64,000 nt of DNA from Platynereis dumerilii (taxonomy: Eukaryota; Annelida; Polychaeta; Phyllodocida; Nereididae). The DNA lies in contig JAPTHN010000001.1 in NCBI GenBank assembly GCA_026936325.1, positions 166,206,138-166,270,137 of the forward strand, read 5' to 3'. Below the pieces are notes generated by a model. The model had not been told where the DNA came from. It was given only the letters and a program-made list of their open reading frames with translations, and did no database searches. Position numbers and translations under genes: made by a program. This document shows positions 10,862-23,149 of this stretch, in pieces (within the stretch, counting starts at the first letter, position 1; the number at the start of each line of letters is the position of its first letter).

Positions 10862-11192
10862 CAGGGTACCCACAGAAATTTAGTGAGCAAATTCCCTGTA
10901 TTTTTACTGACTTTTCCCGGCTTCACCAGATGTTTTCCCTGACATTATTTGGGCTTATCGTCATGTTATCGTGGCATTATCGTCGCAAATCGGAAACCAA
11001 AAACTATCACTTTGACACATTTTTGCTCAAAATAGAGGGCTTGTTTCACACATTAACACATGTCAAACCAAATTCCCTGTGTTTTCCCTGTATTTGAGGT
11101 TAAATTTCAAATTCCCTGATTTTTCCCTGCAGGAATTTTTTTTTCACCATTTTCCCTGTTTTCCCTGTTTTCCATGTCTGGTGGGGACCCTG
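10862..11192. mobile_element. hAT-like MITE, 331 bp
   Basis: The ends are imperfect inverted repeats, CAGGGTACCCAC on the left and GTGGGGACCCTG on the right. The inside has many TTTCCCTG and AAATTCCCTG phrases. CAGGG-type ends are typical of hAT MITEs. The 8-bp flanks (10854-10861 and 11193-11200) share only part of their bases, so the target duplication is not proven. No coding capacity. Confidence 0.65.
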
Positions 11193-11554
11193 CAACAGCA
11201 GCCACTTGCAGATACCAGGCCCATCTTTTTCTTATCTTACTCCATCAGTCTATCTGGGCACTATCAAGACAAATTATATTTTAAAAAGTTCACCAATCGC
11301 TTCTATTCTGTTCCTTCCAATCTACAGGTACTCTAACTATTGATTGGGAAACGATACTCTCATAAAAATCCCCATCTATCTGTTATCAGATTATCTCAGC
11401 CTATCTCGGCCCTTTCAATCAATAAATCAATTTGGGCTTATCTATCTATCCTTCTATCAAAGTCTATCTTTTCTATTGCGTTCTATTCTGTGCCGTCCAA
11501 GCGGCGGGCAACTTACTAGTATGTATTGAATATAGTCCAGGCAAATACTCTCTA

Positions 11555-12020
11555 CAGTTGGCAACATAATAATTCAACCCCTTGATGTTTTTCCATTGAA
11601 TTCAATAGCTGATAAATGCAAAATGAGTGTGGTGACATCAGCATATATATCAAATCATTAAAAGGATAACTTCAATTTGTATCAGACAACATAGTGCCAA
11701 ACTGAAGGGCACCTGAACCTGGTATGCATAGGGGTCAACCATTTCAAAAATGTTTCAACCCCCTTGCCGCCATTTGATTAGCATTGGAGCACAGGGTTAA
11801 ATAGTTGTTCAAATGTTTTGACCCATTTGTGAAATGGAACCAGTCCTGCCAACTAGATTTGGTTATTCTCCACAGCTGATTTAGCATATGTTTGTCTGGT
11901 ATGTGATGCTATCATACTTTTTTGTGATTTGAAACATTCTAAAGTCACCACACTCATTTTACAAAACCTGTTTACTATTGGGAAAACGTCAAAGGGGTTG
12001 AATAATTATTCTGCCAAGTG
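11555..12020. mobile_element. Tc1/mariner-like palindromic MITE, 466 bp
   Basis: The element starts CAGTTGGCAACATAATAATT and ends with the inverted AATAATTATTCTGCCAAGTG, bounded by TA on both sides (11553-11554 and 12021-12022). The inverted similarity runs inwards (AACCCCTTGATG against its partner; GTGTGGTGAC against GTCACCACAC). The TA target and ends indicate Tc1/mariner mobilisation. It is nested in the 6.1-kb element. Confidence 0.8.
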
Positions 12021-12294
12021 TAAACTATCTGTGTTGGACCAATCTTGATAATTCGACTTGTTCCTTACAAGGAATTAAAAAATAGCTTGGGACCATTCCC
12101 AGGTGTTGCCAGTGAACCATTCATTGAAAAAGAAGAGATGGGGGATTGATTGCAATCATTGCATGGTTGGTTGTAGGAATAGAATGGAACAGGTAAGATT
12201 TTTTTATGGCTTGATTTTTCAGTCTGCAACAAATATGGCAATTAACAACGATGCCAATGATAATTATGTGCGATTTATGTCTTTTTTCACATTA

Positions 12295-13401
12295 TTGTAT
12301 TTGACCATGAAAAAAAAGCATAAAATCAATACTTATTATTGACAAATCAGTATAATAGCAGAAAATGCACCATGCTTATATGCAGATCCAAAAATTTGAT
12401 AATGTGTTTAAGATTTACATCCAATTGGACAAACATATGCATCACTGTGGAAATTTAACGTCACAACTCCACAATTTTACTTGACCTCGTTTCTCACATA
12501 AATGTAAATATCTTCAGGACCAAAAATGATATAGAAACAAAATAGGCAGACCTGCTGATATTTTAGAAAATGTGGAATGGATTAAATGTGGCATTTTTAC
12601 TGTAAAGTCAATAATACAAGTCATGAGATGCCTTGTTTTGCCTGGAAATCCAGAATTTTTCCTAAATTTTATCTTTTTTTTTACAAATGATCAGTAAAAA
12701 GAATATAAAATACTTGTGATTTCCTATTTTTGGCATCACCATTGGATTGGGCATATTGAAAAATATATATTTCGACACAAAAATTATAAAAATCTGATAA
12801 GCTGTTGGAGAGTTATGCTAAATCAGACATATAAGATGCACCACTGCTGAAACGTGACGTTGTGACGTCACAATTCTCACTTGACGTGACCAGTCATATA
12901 AATAGGAATATCTTCATCACTTAATGTCACAAAGCAACAAATAAGACATGGTTTCTGATATTTCTGTATGTCAGGAAGTTTTTTATGATGTTATTTTTAC
13001 CCTAAAACCAACCATTCATTGACTATGATACCTTATTTTGCCAGAGAATCTTGATTTTTTTCCAAATTTTTCACTTTTTTTGCATTTGATCCTTAAAAAC
13101 AGCATGAAACGCTTATAATATAGAAATTTTGATGTCATCATTGCATTGGGAACATTGAAATACATATATTTTGACCCAAAAATTATCGAAATCGGATAAG
13201 CCATTAAAGATTTAGACCAAAAAGTGCATGCACCTATTTTTTGTGGCGGCCATCTTGAAAAATGGCCGCCAGGGGTAAACGCGACCGATACGCCGCGCCA
13301 GAAATAGGTTTTCTGGTGCGCCTTATTATTCCCTTTATACCCATATGCTCCGTTAGTGGTACCTCGTTCGACTAGGCTAGAGCCCCTGGGCTGCCGGTCT
13401 A
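12295..13401 (-). repeat. Right terminal inverted repeat of the 6.1-kb element
   Basis: Reverse complement of the left arm: the outer part (about 12840-13401) is nearly identical to 7313-7870. It again contains TGACGTCA (12863-12870) and the ATGGCCGCC hairpin near 13245-13270. A 62-codon frame here is only the mirror of a frame in the left arm. Confidence 0.85.
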
Positions 13402-13404
13402 ATC

Positions 13405-15400
13405 CCTTTCCTGAGAAAGTTTAATGGCTTGTGACTATGATGCGCAACGTGTAGCTCCTCTTGGGTACAGAACAACCTCTACTTTTTATGGAGTGAGGGA
13501 AAGCCTAAAATTGTTGGAATTTTGGTAATGGTGGCATTTTCTTGTTTGCAATAAACTGCATGTTGCAAGCACATGATAAAACTGGCAATATTAAATCAAT
13601 GGTTCAGTCGTTAAAGTGACGGAATAGTCGTTGATTTTAGAGCAAGTTGTTACTTTAGATTGACGGCTGCTTTGTCAGTTTTATGGCTGTTCCATTAATT
13701 TAATAGCAGCACCCGATTCAATTTATAGAATGAAAGATTGGTATCAGCTTGGTCAGAAGCAAGTGGCAAGATCGTTGAGGATTTCTGCTAATGTGTCATG
13801 CTTTAAAAATGACCTTGCTCCAAACTGATCAGTCTTAAATGATCGATTGATCATTTATCTTTTGACATGCATGGTTCTGATCTTTTAAATTAACTGACTC
13901 ACAATATGTTATAGCGTTTTGTTTTGTAAGCTGATTTTATTCTTCCAAAGATTTTCAAGCTTTGTACGAGTGTGGCAAAGGATATAAGTTTAGGGAGGTA
14001 AAGAGTTTTGAAATGATTTTTTGAAGAATCCCCTGACTTGGTATTATACGCATTTTACAAGCCAGTAACGTCACAATTCATAATACAGCAACCAGTGTTT
14101 TCAGAAGCAATGAACATTATGGTGTATCTTTTCTCTTCTTTTTATCCGGCCAAGGAGTTATGCATCTTTTAAGTGATTATGCCATTAACCAACTGAAGGC
14201 CAATGAGCGGGTTTGCGAGACTGCTTTAATGTCACAATTTACAATGCCTTAAGCATCAAGGTGTCATTGTCCTTACGTTAAACTTTCATCAGACAAAATA
14301 TGTAGAACTTGTAATTATTTTATCTATTTTTATTTAAAAATTTAAAAATGGCAATATACAGTGGTCCATATCCTATTCCTATTCTAAAAATAAAACAAAA
14401 AGCTAAACATCTGCTTTTCATTATATATATATCCTTGAAGGTTATTTAGTAAATTTTTATTTGTAATATGTTTCAAGTTATGTCTTGTAACGTGTTTAAT
14501 TAAATGTTTCTACATTCTATGCAAATTATGTAGAAGTATGACTTTTTAGAAATTTATGTAATTTAATTCAGATTGAGTCGACAGGAAATGAATTAGCATG
14601 AGTTCTGAGTGAGTGCTGTTGCTTTCTAAAATATATCAGCGGATCTTTTTCCGTGTGGTGCTATGTTGTTCTTGCACCTGTTGATAAACATCATTTTCTT
14701 TTCTATATCAACTGCATGTTTTATTTTGCAATCTGAGGAGTATGATTTTTTCATTTTCTACATTTTTATTATGCTTCTTTATATCTATTTCTTATATTGT
14801 TTTTCCTTGGATTCCATATTCCAGCAGCTGGTTATTGAAGCAACTTTGTATCAAGCCTTCCTATACTGTGGGACTGAAAAGAAAAAGGATATGCATTATT
14901 ATTGAAGCTTTATCTTGAGGAAGTTTGATGCGTTATTTAATGCTGAATTTTGCTCTCGTTTTTGTGATATATATATTGCAATGGAAATGGTATGGCCTCC
15001 TTAGATCATGTGGATATAAATGTATATGACTTGATGACATTCCTGGTTGCATGACATGATGACATTCCGGGTTGCGGGATTCTTCATAAGAAAAACTTGA
15101 AAAAGTCTTTCCTAAAAAATCTACTGGAGAGTCAGACAGTGATTATATCCAAAGCAGTTAATATTTCCTCTATGAGAATCTTATTAAAAGACAGGTATAT
15201 TGTAACTTACACACTGATATTGCATACAAGTAAAAAGCCCCTTGAAATCTAGATTCGAGGCTACAAATTGTATCTAATAACTTGTTAAAGACCACAAATA
15301 AGTCCAGTGATTACATAAGCAATTTTCATGATTTTGGTCAAGTGTGCAGATATTGCCCTTAAATGTTTGGGAAATTAAACATAGGCTGAGCCCATTTGCC
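13405..15400. repeat. Duplicated block (pair with 35214-35900)
   Basis: 13405-13590 and about 14600-15400 match 35214-35900 (shared TTGCAATAAACT, ACCTGTTGATAAACATCATT, CAGTGATTACA). Roughly 1 kb at 13590-14600 has no partner there, so it was either inserted here or lost there. No gene is seen. Confidence 0.7.
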
Positions 15401-15479
15401 TCCGGAGAGAAGACATCAATGCAGAACACCCTGTTTATCGCTCATAATTACTCTGAAGGATGTGCTGTCCACAAAATTA

Positions 15480-15735
15480 CATTAACCCGTCTTTGTCTTA
15501 CCATCTATAATATGTAAATGGCACAGCCATGAAATTCGTGCAGCACTTAAAAAAGTTTTTTCAGGACTTATAGTGTTATCATAACTTTCATTGAATTTAT
15601 TTCATATTCAATGTATGAAAGGTAGTTATGTTACTGTTTCAAAAATTTGAAAGACAGATATATAGAAAAATAGAGAGAAATTTAGACTAGAAACTATTGG
15701 AAAGATAAAATAGATAAAGAATAGAATAGAATAGA

Positions 15736-15815
<80 letters not shown>

Positions 15816-16340
15816 GATAGCAAACAAATAGGATTAAGAATAAATAGAATTGATAGATAATCAGCTAAATAATAAAAAGGAAGACAACACTGAAAGCTGC
15901 CAAATTTAAGTCTTGGCTAGATTGTTGATATTACATAATAGTGATTTTAAAAAACCATAACATGATCTGCTTGCAGATTGATTGCTCACTGTTACATAAT
16001 CCTCAGTTGACAAATATTATGTAACTTTAATTTTGTTTTGTTTTCTTGTTGTCTGTTTTGAAATGAATCACATTTTAATAATTTAATTTAGCTTTTCAAG
16101 GCTAATAATTAACTATTCCATAAAATTATAGATGCAGGGAATATTATTGGAGAAAATTGAATTTTAAGACACTTTTGAATATGAATATGTCATGATTTGT
16201 TAAATTCAAAACTAAATCATTGATAAGAAGCTGGACCTACTTGACCTAATTTCCTGCTGTCGACCACTGATGTTGAGACCATCACTGCACAGATTTTTGA
16301 AACCTCTCTTGTGCTCAATTTGCTTTGCATAACTGCATTC
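15480..16340. repeat. Duplicated block (pair with 30810-32210)
   Basis: Shared phrases include GTATGAAAGGTAGTTATG, GATTGTTGATATTACATAAT and GTTGAGACCATCACTGCAC. The partner carries an extra 636-bp insert at 31121-31756 and a shorter GATA array. No gene is seen. Confidence 0.75.
15719..15815. repeat. GATA microsatellite
   Basis: A pure TAGA/GATA run of about 75 bp preceded by AATAGA pentamer/hexamer steps. The 65-codon frame YLSIYLSIYLS on the minus strand is only its translation. Confidence 0.95.
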
Positions 16341-17689
16341 GGCCGTTTCGCTGCGCGAATATTATCCCTCAGTACCAAGTTCGTGGTGGGCAAAAAAGAG
16401 TCACTTGCATGCAGATAAGATTTAAGTTGAGAAGTGGGTCCAATTGACCCACCGTCTAATGGCTGCAAGAAAAGCAATAACCTTGGTGTGATCAGTAGTT
16501 ATTGACTTCCTTAATCATCTCACCTCAAGCAACTGCAACTGCTTGCTCCTTTGTGGGCAGCACTTTCTCTCTTCAGTATGAAACTTGCAGCGACCCTGGA
16601 TTCATTCAGATGAAGGGGGGGGGGTGGAATTTCAGTGGTCCCTATTTGTCATTGATACTTCATATTGTTTCAGAATTGTTTATTTTAAAGTATGCTAATT
16701 AGAATTCTTGCCCCACTTGTTTAAAGCAAGTTAACAAAATATGTCCTCATCAGTTATCATTGATTTATAGTTATTGATTTCCAATAAGATCTTTTTATAA
16801 TTCACTAACGCACCAGGCATGTGACACTGTGATTGGACCCAGTAGATATTTTAAAAGTGTATGCATTGCTATTTTGCACGGGTAGATTTACTCACATCTC
16901 AGTAACTTAAATTTTCTTAAAATTACCTACCCTGTTGAAATTGTTTTCTCAGCAGTGAAATTGTCACTGTTTGTTCTGGCGGTACGTATAATAGCTTCAA
17001 ACATTTTTAATGACTATAGTTGGTTACCATTTTTGTGTCAATAAAAGTAAAGAATAATCCATGCAGGGCAATTTGCTTAGATTATGGGCAACTTTAGTTG
17101 AGCTGTATCTTGGTATTTGCTTGATGCAAACCCAATCGAAGAATCAGGTATAAAATCTCATTACATCCTACATGGTGTCTGCTCTGACATATCCACCAGT
17201 GTATGATGTTGTCGATATCATTTATCTGTGGCAACTTTATCTTTACAGTGGCACTTCATCCATAGTAGCAACATGACAAGCCAATCCGTTCTGAATGCTT
17301 TTGGCACTGGTCATTGTGGTCAAGCAGCAATCATTTTCATCGCGGCTATAGAAATAAAGGGGGGGGGAGGGCGGACTCAGATCATTCATTCTACGTGTCT
17401 AACTTCTTATTTGAGTTTATTTTCTTGTATTAGTGAAGTGACATTTTATTTGATGCGTGCAACAGATTATTCAGGTAGATGTAATCATAATTAATTTTGT
17501 TCAATATTACTTAGGATAGGGCCTAGTGCTGTGTTGTTTTGAGGTACAGGTTTTGTCAGCATTTATCTATATTTTATCAGTTTAAACTTTAAATTCATGG
17601 ACCGCCCCCCCCCCCCAGAGCTTATAGAGAAAATTTACATATTTATTCCTCGCCAAGGATTAGATATGTGAATTCTTTTTTTTTCATCT
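16341..17689. other. No gene seen; homopolymer G and C runs
   Basis: AT-rich sequence with no recognisable gene and no partner I could find in the window. G-runs occur near 16615 and 17360 and a C-run near 17604. Confidence 0.5.
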
Positions 17690-19930
17690 TGCCATAAACC
17701 ACTACCTTTTGAGGAATCTTGTCTGCATAATAAATAAACAATTATTTACTGGTGGCATGGTATATAAACCCATTATGATAATGCTCCCATACATCATTAG
17801 ATCAAAGGCTCATTGCCTTGGAATCTTGTTTCATGGCCCCACATGTTATCTTAAAAAAACGTTAACGACTCCCATTAAAGGTAAATTATTCCTCATCGAA
17901 TAGAGTAATGATTGCAATTGCTTCTAAATATTTGCAAGCTCAATACATTAGTCACTTGACAAATTATTAGTTCTTGATTCAAGCTGAGGTTGATCCACGA
18001 TTCCCACAGTTGCTCCAGCAAGCCTGATTACTCAAGTGAATAGCTGAGAAAAGGGTCCGCTTGATCAAACCTCAGTGACTGCCATAAATAAGCGTTAATT
18101 AGCCAACACCCTCTGGCCTGTCAGCAGTTATCGACTGATGACCTCATCACAAGTAATAACAACCGTTTGACTTTTCTTCACAAGTCATCCTTTTGAGGTT
18201 GCCGCTGAAGGTCTACTTTAACACAGTTGCTAGCTCCACATCTTGATGGTCTTATTTCTTTTGAGTGGTAGGCCTGCTAAGTTCCACCTCGTCGTTTTAA
18301 TAATATATTTCTATCAATCATAATTTTGCCTCTTTATTCCCAATGTGGGGCATTGGAATTTCTTAAAATTATGACACAAAATTGCTAAATGTTGGAATTG
18401 TTTATTACCTGCACGCCTTTGTGCAATTGTTTTAAAATGTGCTTGATACCTCTAATATTATGAGGATGTCTGTAAGTCATAATGAGGCATGCAACCATTC
18501 TTAAATAGCCTTCTCCAAAAAATGTATTCTCGGGTCTGGCGAGTGCATGAATAGAGAAAGGTTGCTGGGAGCCTTAACCAATGCTAGCTGCACCGTGGTT
18601 TCTTGGACGGTAAGGCTAATGTACTACCTCTTGTCCATTACTGTCTGTTGGCTGATCACATTACTCCTTGTAGATTGTGCTCAATATGTCTGACAAGGAG
18701 AGGAGGTGCAGCAATAAAGATATATTTGCTGCTCAGGCTCCAGACAGGTCAGATTGATTACATCATGAATGAACACAAATGTCTCAGCAGATGTCACATA
18801 ATTTGTGATGGAATTGGACAAAGATCTCTGTGAGAATCATGGCTTGTTTTGCCCTGGATAAAGCTTGTCACGTGGAAGTACATTGTATTTATTTGACTTT
18901 ACTGGATATTTATGTGTTGAGGGTTTTTCAACAGCTCTATACAATTTATATAAATGCTAAGTTAATTTCGGATGTCCAGAAAAATTCGAGTTGATTCTCT
19001 AACACAAAATTTGATTATGAATTAGGCCTTAAGGTATAGAGAATTTACACAGCATCTTATTGTGAACTGGCAGAGAAGCCTGGAGAAAACCTAAATTGAG
19101 ACAGCTTTAACTGCATTTACCCATCACTTGTTGATCGCAGTTTTGACTTTACAAGTTTACCGCTTATCGGAGAGGGAGAGGCCATACCATTTGTTAAGCC
19201 TTACTGATGTTGGATTGATGATCTGTTTTCCAGCTTATCCATTGCAGTTGACTAAGATAGGTATTTTTATTCCTCTTTTAAATTTTTAGGAACACCAAGC
19301 TACAAAGTCCTTTGTATTGTAATAGCTTTATTCTAGTGTGAGAAGCAAGGAAAAAGAACATTCACTCATAGGATAGATGTATGCAAATTATGACATAATT
19401 ACTAGTCCACTGTACATAGTATACTTACGAGACCTCAACTTGTGATTGGCAGATGTTACAAAAGATGCTGCAATTTCGTTTGTTAAAGTTGCACTAAACA
19501 GCAACTGATATTATTAATCCATTCAAATTCACAGTAGACAAGCTTTGTTTGAATATTGTCCCAGGGCCGGGCATTTGAATGGATCGATTGTAACTTGACA
19601 GTATAACTATAAACCAGCTGTTGAAGTCATTTGCATGTAAAGGATGCCATCCTGAAGACGGCGAGTCAGCGACATCGCAGACAGACCACCATATTTTGTG
19701 AGATTTATGCCTTACTGCACATTATCATGTTTTCCAGTTATAACTGTCTTGAGCATGTGTCTTTCATCTGATTATTATGTCTCTCACTGTTTATTGCTCT
19801 GTGGTTTCCTTCCCTGAGGAAAGAATTCACAGATTGCATGATGAACGGTAAGTCGGTGGCGAATTGCTCTACACAAGAGTGTGAGATTTCCTTGGTAGGA
19901 TGCAGAAGAAGCTGTTCAAGGCGCAAAAAA
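17690..19930. repeat. Duplicated blocks, copy B (first part)
   Basis: 17690-18200 matches 2640-3050. 18510-18870 matches 3300-3600 and 35900-36260. 19060-19130 matches 3820-3900 and 36420-36510. 19400-19930 matches 36590-37180 and, in part, 60180-60620, plus the minus strand of 46140-46330. Divergence with indels suggests old duplications. Short frames are not conserved across all copies. Confidence 0.8.
19738..19847 (+). other. Exon-like 110-bp segment conserved without indels in three copies
   Basis: The segment is preceded by TGTTTTCCAG (acceptor-like) and followed by GTAAGT (strong donor-like). The same 110-bp spacing occurs at 36989-37098 and 60418-60527. No plus-strand frame is open through it, so if it is an exon it is non-coding or terminal. 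In the copy at 36989 the donor reads GTCAGT. On the minus strand, copies B and E have related 61-62-codon frames (LLLHPTKEISHS...FATDLPFIMQSVNSF), but a stop interrupts the same frame in the other copies. This is a candidate only. Confidence 0.3.
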
Positions 19931-19936
19931 AGTATA

Positions 19937-20647
19937 AAGTGGGTCGGGTCAAGAAGCCCGGGTTAGGTGAGAGGCCCCCCCAGGGTCATATCTAAACTTA
20001 CATTTTTGGTTCATTTTCTTATTGATAGGATTGAAGCAAGAGGCTTTTTAGGTGACGTCACAAATTTTCAGGGCAAACAGCACCAAACCATAGAAGTGAA
20101 TAAAGAAACAAAAAGAGGTGCATGGTTTTTGTCACGTTGATTAATTCCTTGAATGTGGTTGCCAGAAATAACTTTGGAAATTTTTAAAAGTATAATGGAT
20201 ATCTGCATTGCTTCACTTAAAAACCATTACATAAATTTGATTTGGATCATATTTTTTGCATTTTACCTCAAAATATAGAGGTCAAATTGAAATATGTGAG
20301 TCTGGGGCAAGAGGCCCCACATGGTATTGGGCATGAGGCCCCCTTCACTGAGGCCTCGAAGCTGATTTTGGAACCATTTCATAATGTGTAATTTACCTTA
20401 AATCTTGATAGAATAGCTAATTGAAATCGAAAAAAATTGGCCAAAATTAAAACAGGGCAAAAAATATTAAAAAATAAATGTATGAACAGAAAAATTCTGA
20501 AATTCAGAAAAAGTGAATAGAATGCCTTAAAATTGATAGAAGAACCCCAAGAAATAACTTTCAAGCTGAATGCACTTGCAAAAAAAATTGCCATAGGATT
20601 ATAATAGGGGGGCTTCTTGCCCGATGGGTAGGGTAAGAAGGCCACTT
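19937..20647. mobile_element. MITE-like insertion with AAGTGG ends
   Basis: The left end AAGTGGGTCGGGTC and the inverted right end share AAGTGG and a nearby GGGCAAGAAGCCC phrase. TATA flanks both sides (19933-19936 and 20648-20651). Matching blocks at 37180-37210 and 60620-60650 lack it. The interior is rich in GAGGCCCC-type phrases and has no transposase. The extra stretch 20652-20838 is also missing in the sister copies and may belong to the same event. Confidence 0.55.
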
Positions 20648-20838
20648 TATATTTTTTACAAAAAGGGCCGTAACTCCTTTATTAAAATTGGTAGACATTT
20701 GTTTCACTAGTTATAAGTAGTGTCAAGTAATCCCTTCCTGACAACATAAGCATTAAAATAATCGACCACAAAAAGTAGGTCAAATCGCACTTCGAAGTTA
20801 AGGGGAGCTGCATGCCCCGCGCTACTCTATTTAGGTGG

Positions 20839-21290
20839 ATGTACAAGTAGTCAGGAGTCAAAAGTGAGATGAAATTTATAGTTCTTATTTTTATAAATTA
20901 ACACAATAATTAAAAATAGCACCTGATAGCTGAGTGTCCTTATCGATGACAGTCAGAGTAGGTCACAATTTAACATTACATTGCTAGCACCTTTTCCGCA
21001 AAATTCTTAAAAATTTGTTGACTCTGCATGATCAAACAACAACTTATTGTTTGACTCATTTAGAATTGAGTATTGCTTTGTGTTCTGCTGCAGCAAAGGA
21101 AAATAAGCAAGTATTATTAATTTACTGATTTATCGAGACATAAATAGTTGAAATGTTGCTTGAAGTCCAAACGAAAAGCTAGAGCATGAGAAAAAGGTTT
21201 ATTAATGCTTGATACACCTTTAGTCATAGTCCCAACATATTTATTTCATTTCAAAGTGGATGTTGCAAACTAAGTTGCGGGTTAATTGAT
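20839..21290. repeat. Duplicated block, copy B (continued)
   Basis: Matches 37230-37340 plus 38430-38640, the minus strand of 45790-46140, and 60640-60720 in part. Landmarks are TTTATCGAGACATA and CCTTTAGTCATAGTCCC. Confidence 0.7.
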
Positions 21291-21469
21291 TAGAGCCAGT
21301 ATATGCAAATTATGCATATTACATATAAAATTACAAGAGAAAAAAGATATCAAATTGTCTGGTGCATTACAAAGTGTTGAGATCCCAGAACTTGACCTGG
21401 CAAAGGACAGAGGAAGTAAACCAAAACAAACCAGAGTCAGGTGTAAGGAGGTGTGAGACTTAGGACTCA

Positions 21470-21985
21470 CATGTGATGTTAAGGTCTTTAAGGACGTCCA
21501 ACCTAGCTTCCATCTCCTCCCTCACAAGAACCTGGAATGGACATCTAAGAACTATAGCTTCTGGGTAGACCCTGACTGTCACAAAACGAGTACTACATGC
21601 CATCATCGGAAGAGGAATCTCTTCTTTAATCTCTTCGATGGACTTTGCATATTTTATAAACACTGTTTCGTGTTTTTTGTAAAAACTGCAAAGTTTTTGC
21701 ATAAAAACCTATATTTATATCCCTGCCTGAGGAGAGAATCACATAATGAAATGTGCCTCACAGAGAAATCACTGTAATGATCACAAGCCCTGGCAAAACT
21801 GATGATGCGAGAAGCATAGACACCATAAGCTGGCTTTTCTGGAATATTAGATGCAACAGGATGTGGATACTTGACAATCTTGAAGTTGAAGTCATCCCTT
21901 TTGTCATATAATTTAGTGTGGAATTGGTTATCCTGGACTGTAATGAGAAGGTCCAAATAAGAAGCTTCCTTATCAGCATGGCTGG
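21470..21985 (-). mobile_element. Reverse-transcriptase C-terminal fragment, Penelope-like or related retroelement (fossil)
   Basis: The minus strand encodes a stretch with SYLDLLI, LYDKRDDFNFKIV and PAYGVYASRIISFARACDHY. I recognise this as the region after the catalytic core in a family of retroelement reverse transcriptases widespread in invertebrates. The assignment to Penelope-like elements is uncertain. Only this C-terminal piece is present, it is broken, and no endonuclease domain is seen. The matching blocks near 38640 and 61000 lack it, so it arrived after the duplication or was lost there. Confidence 0.65.
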
Positions 21986-23149
21986 ATTACGATATTAAAT
22001 TTATTGAAAACGTACTCAAAATCATGTGTCTTGCAAACTTTGTGACTTTGTGCTCCTTCTGTTTGTAAGCTTAAACATCAGAAAGAGACTCCATTTCAAA
22101 GTGCATTAGTGAATACTGATACCTCACTTGGTTTGTCATCTGAGAATAAAGCGGCTTTCAGGCTGCTACTTGGAAACTTGCAATTTCTGAGGAAAAGGGA
22201 TACAAGTTGAGAAATGGGTGTATAGGATAAAACCAAAAAAAAAGAGATACAAGACAAGTTAGGTCTGATAAATTTACTTCAAAGAAAAGCTTCTAATAAG
22301 TTTACTTCGAAGGAAAGCTTGGACACTTTTCCTGAGACAGTACATGTAGTGACAAGAATGCAGTTCATCTGCTGTATTGACTACCATTACCACTGAAAAT
22401 TTTATGATATCTTTCAGTGGGGCACAAATGGATAGCCAGACTTCAGTGTTTTGAACTAACTGTTTCTTTTTCTGAGCCTCATAATTAATGTCAATTTCAT
22501 GAATGCAATTTGAGGAGACTGAGATAGAACAGTGCAATTGCAGTTGCATGGCTAGTAAAGACAATTTTTTACCAGACAACCTTGTGGAGGAACAGTGACC
22601 AGTAGTCTCCTGTTTAAAGTTAGGGGTGGTTTAACTACGTTTTGTCTTGAATTTACAATAAGCTAACTCTGCTTGCAAGATTAAATTACATTACTGGTTG
22701 TCTGGCAAATGTAGGATTCAATTGTGGGGCCCCGAGCAAAAAGAAAATTTATTTTTGTCTCTCTTGCACTCCAAATCAGTCCTTTTCTTTTCTCATCATC
22801 TGTAGCCTTGTTTTCCTGGGTTAATTTGACACTAAATAGGTTTCGAGAAACTACACAGTAACGGTTTTTTACAGGTCAGTATATTTGGAAGGTAAATTGA
22901 GAAAGCTGAAACCATTACATTAATCTTATTTTTAGACGCTTAAATGTGGTTTCTCTTCAACTGTGTTTTTGTTGTTGTTGTTTTATTAAGTTAGAATATG
23001 TACATGATATACAAAGACCCATCCTTATGTTTCCTATTGTCTTGTTTCTAAAAAAAAAGTTAGGATTATGAAACATAATGTTCATTAATAACTGCATATG
23101 TACAAAGTTATATTAAATGTAGGACTATACCTAATCATTCTTCAGCCTA
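21986..23149. repeat. Duplicated block, copy B (end)
   Basis: 21986-22920 matches 38690-39670, the minus strand of 44844-45780, and 61000-61270 in part. Landmarks are ACCTCACTTGGTTTGTCATC, GGGGTGGTTTAAC and TTGGAAGGTAAATTGAGAAA. The right edge is the TA target of the next transposon. Confidence 0.75.

Larger units (their letters stand above)
7313..13401. mobile_element. 6.1-kb long-TIR DNA transposon, non-autonomous
   Basis: Both ends carry inverted copies of the same >1-kb sequence, starting TAGACCGGCAGCCCAGG. The flanks are a 3-bp direct repeat ATC (7310-7312 and 13402-13404). The duplicated block at 35195-35225 is the empty site, reading straight from GCTAAGTACCC into TTTTCTTGAG. No transposase frame is visible. 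The middle holds a hAT-like MITE, a Tc1/mariner-like MITE, a GATA repeat and a possible SINE. The superfamily is not assigned: a 3-bp target and long arms are compatible with several TIR groups. Confidence 0.85.

Noticed and set aside
15626-15823. 65-codon frame with YLSI repeats
   Set aside because: Translation of the GATA microsatellite.
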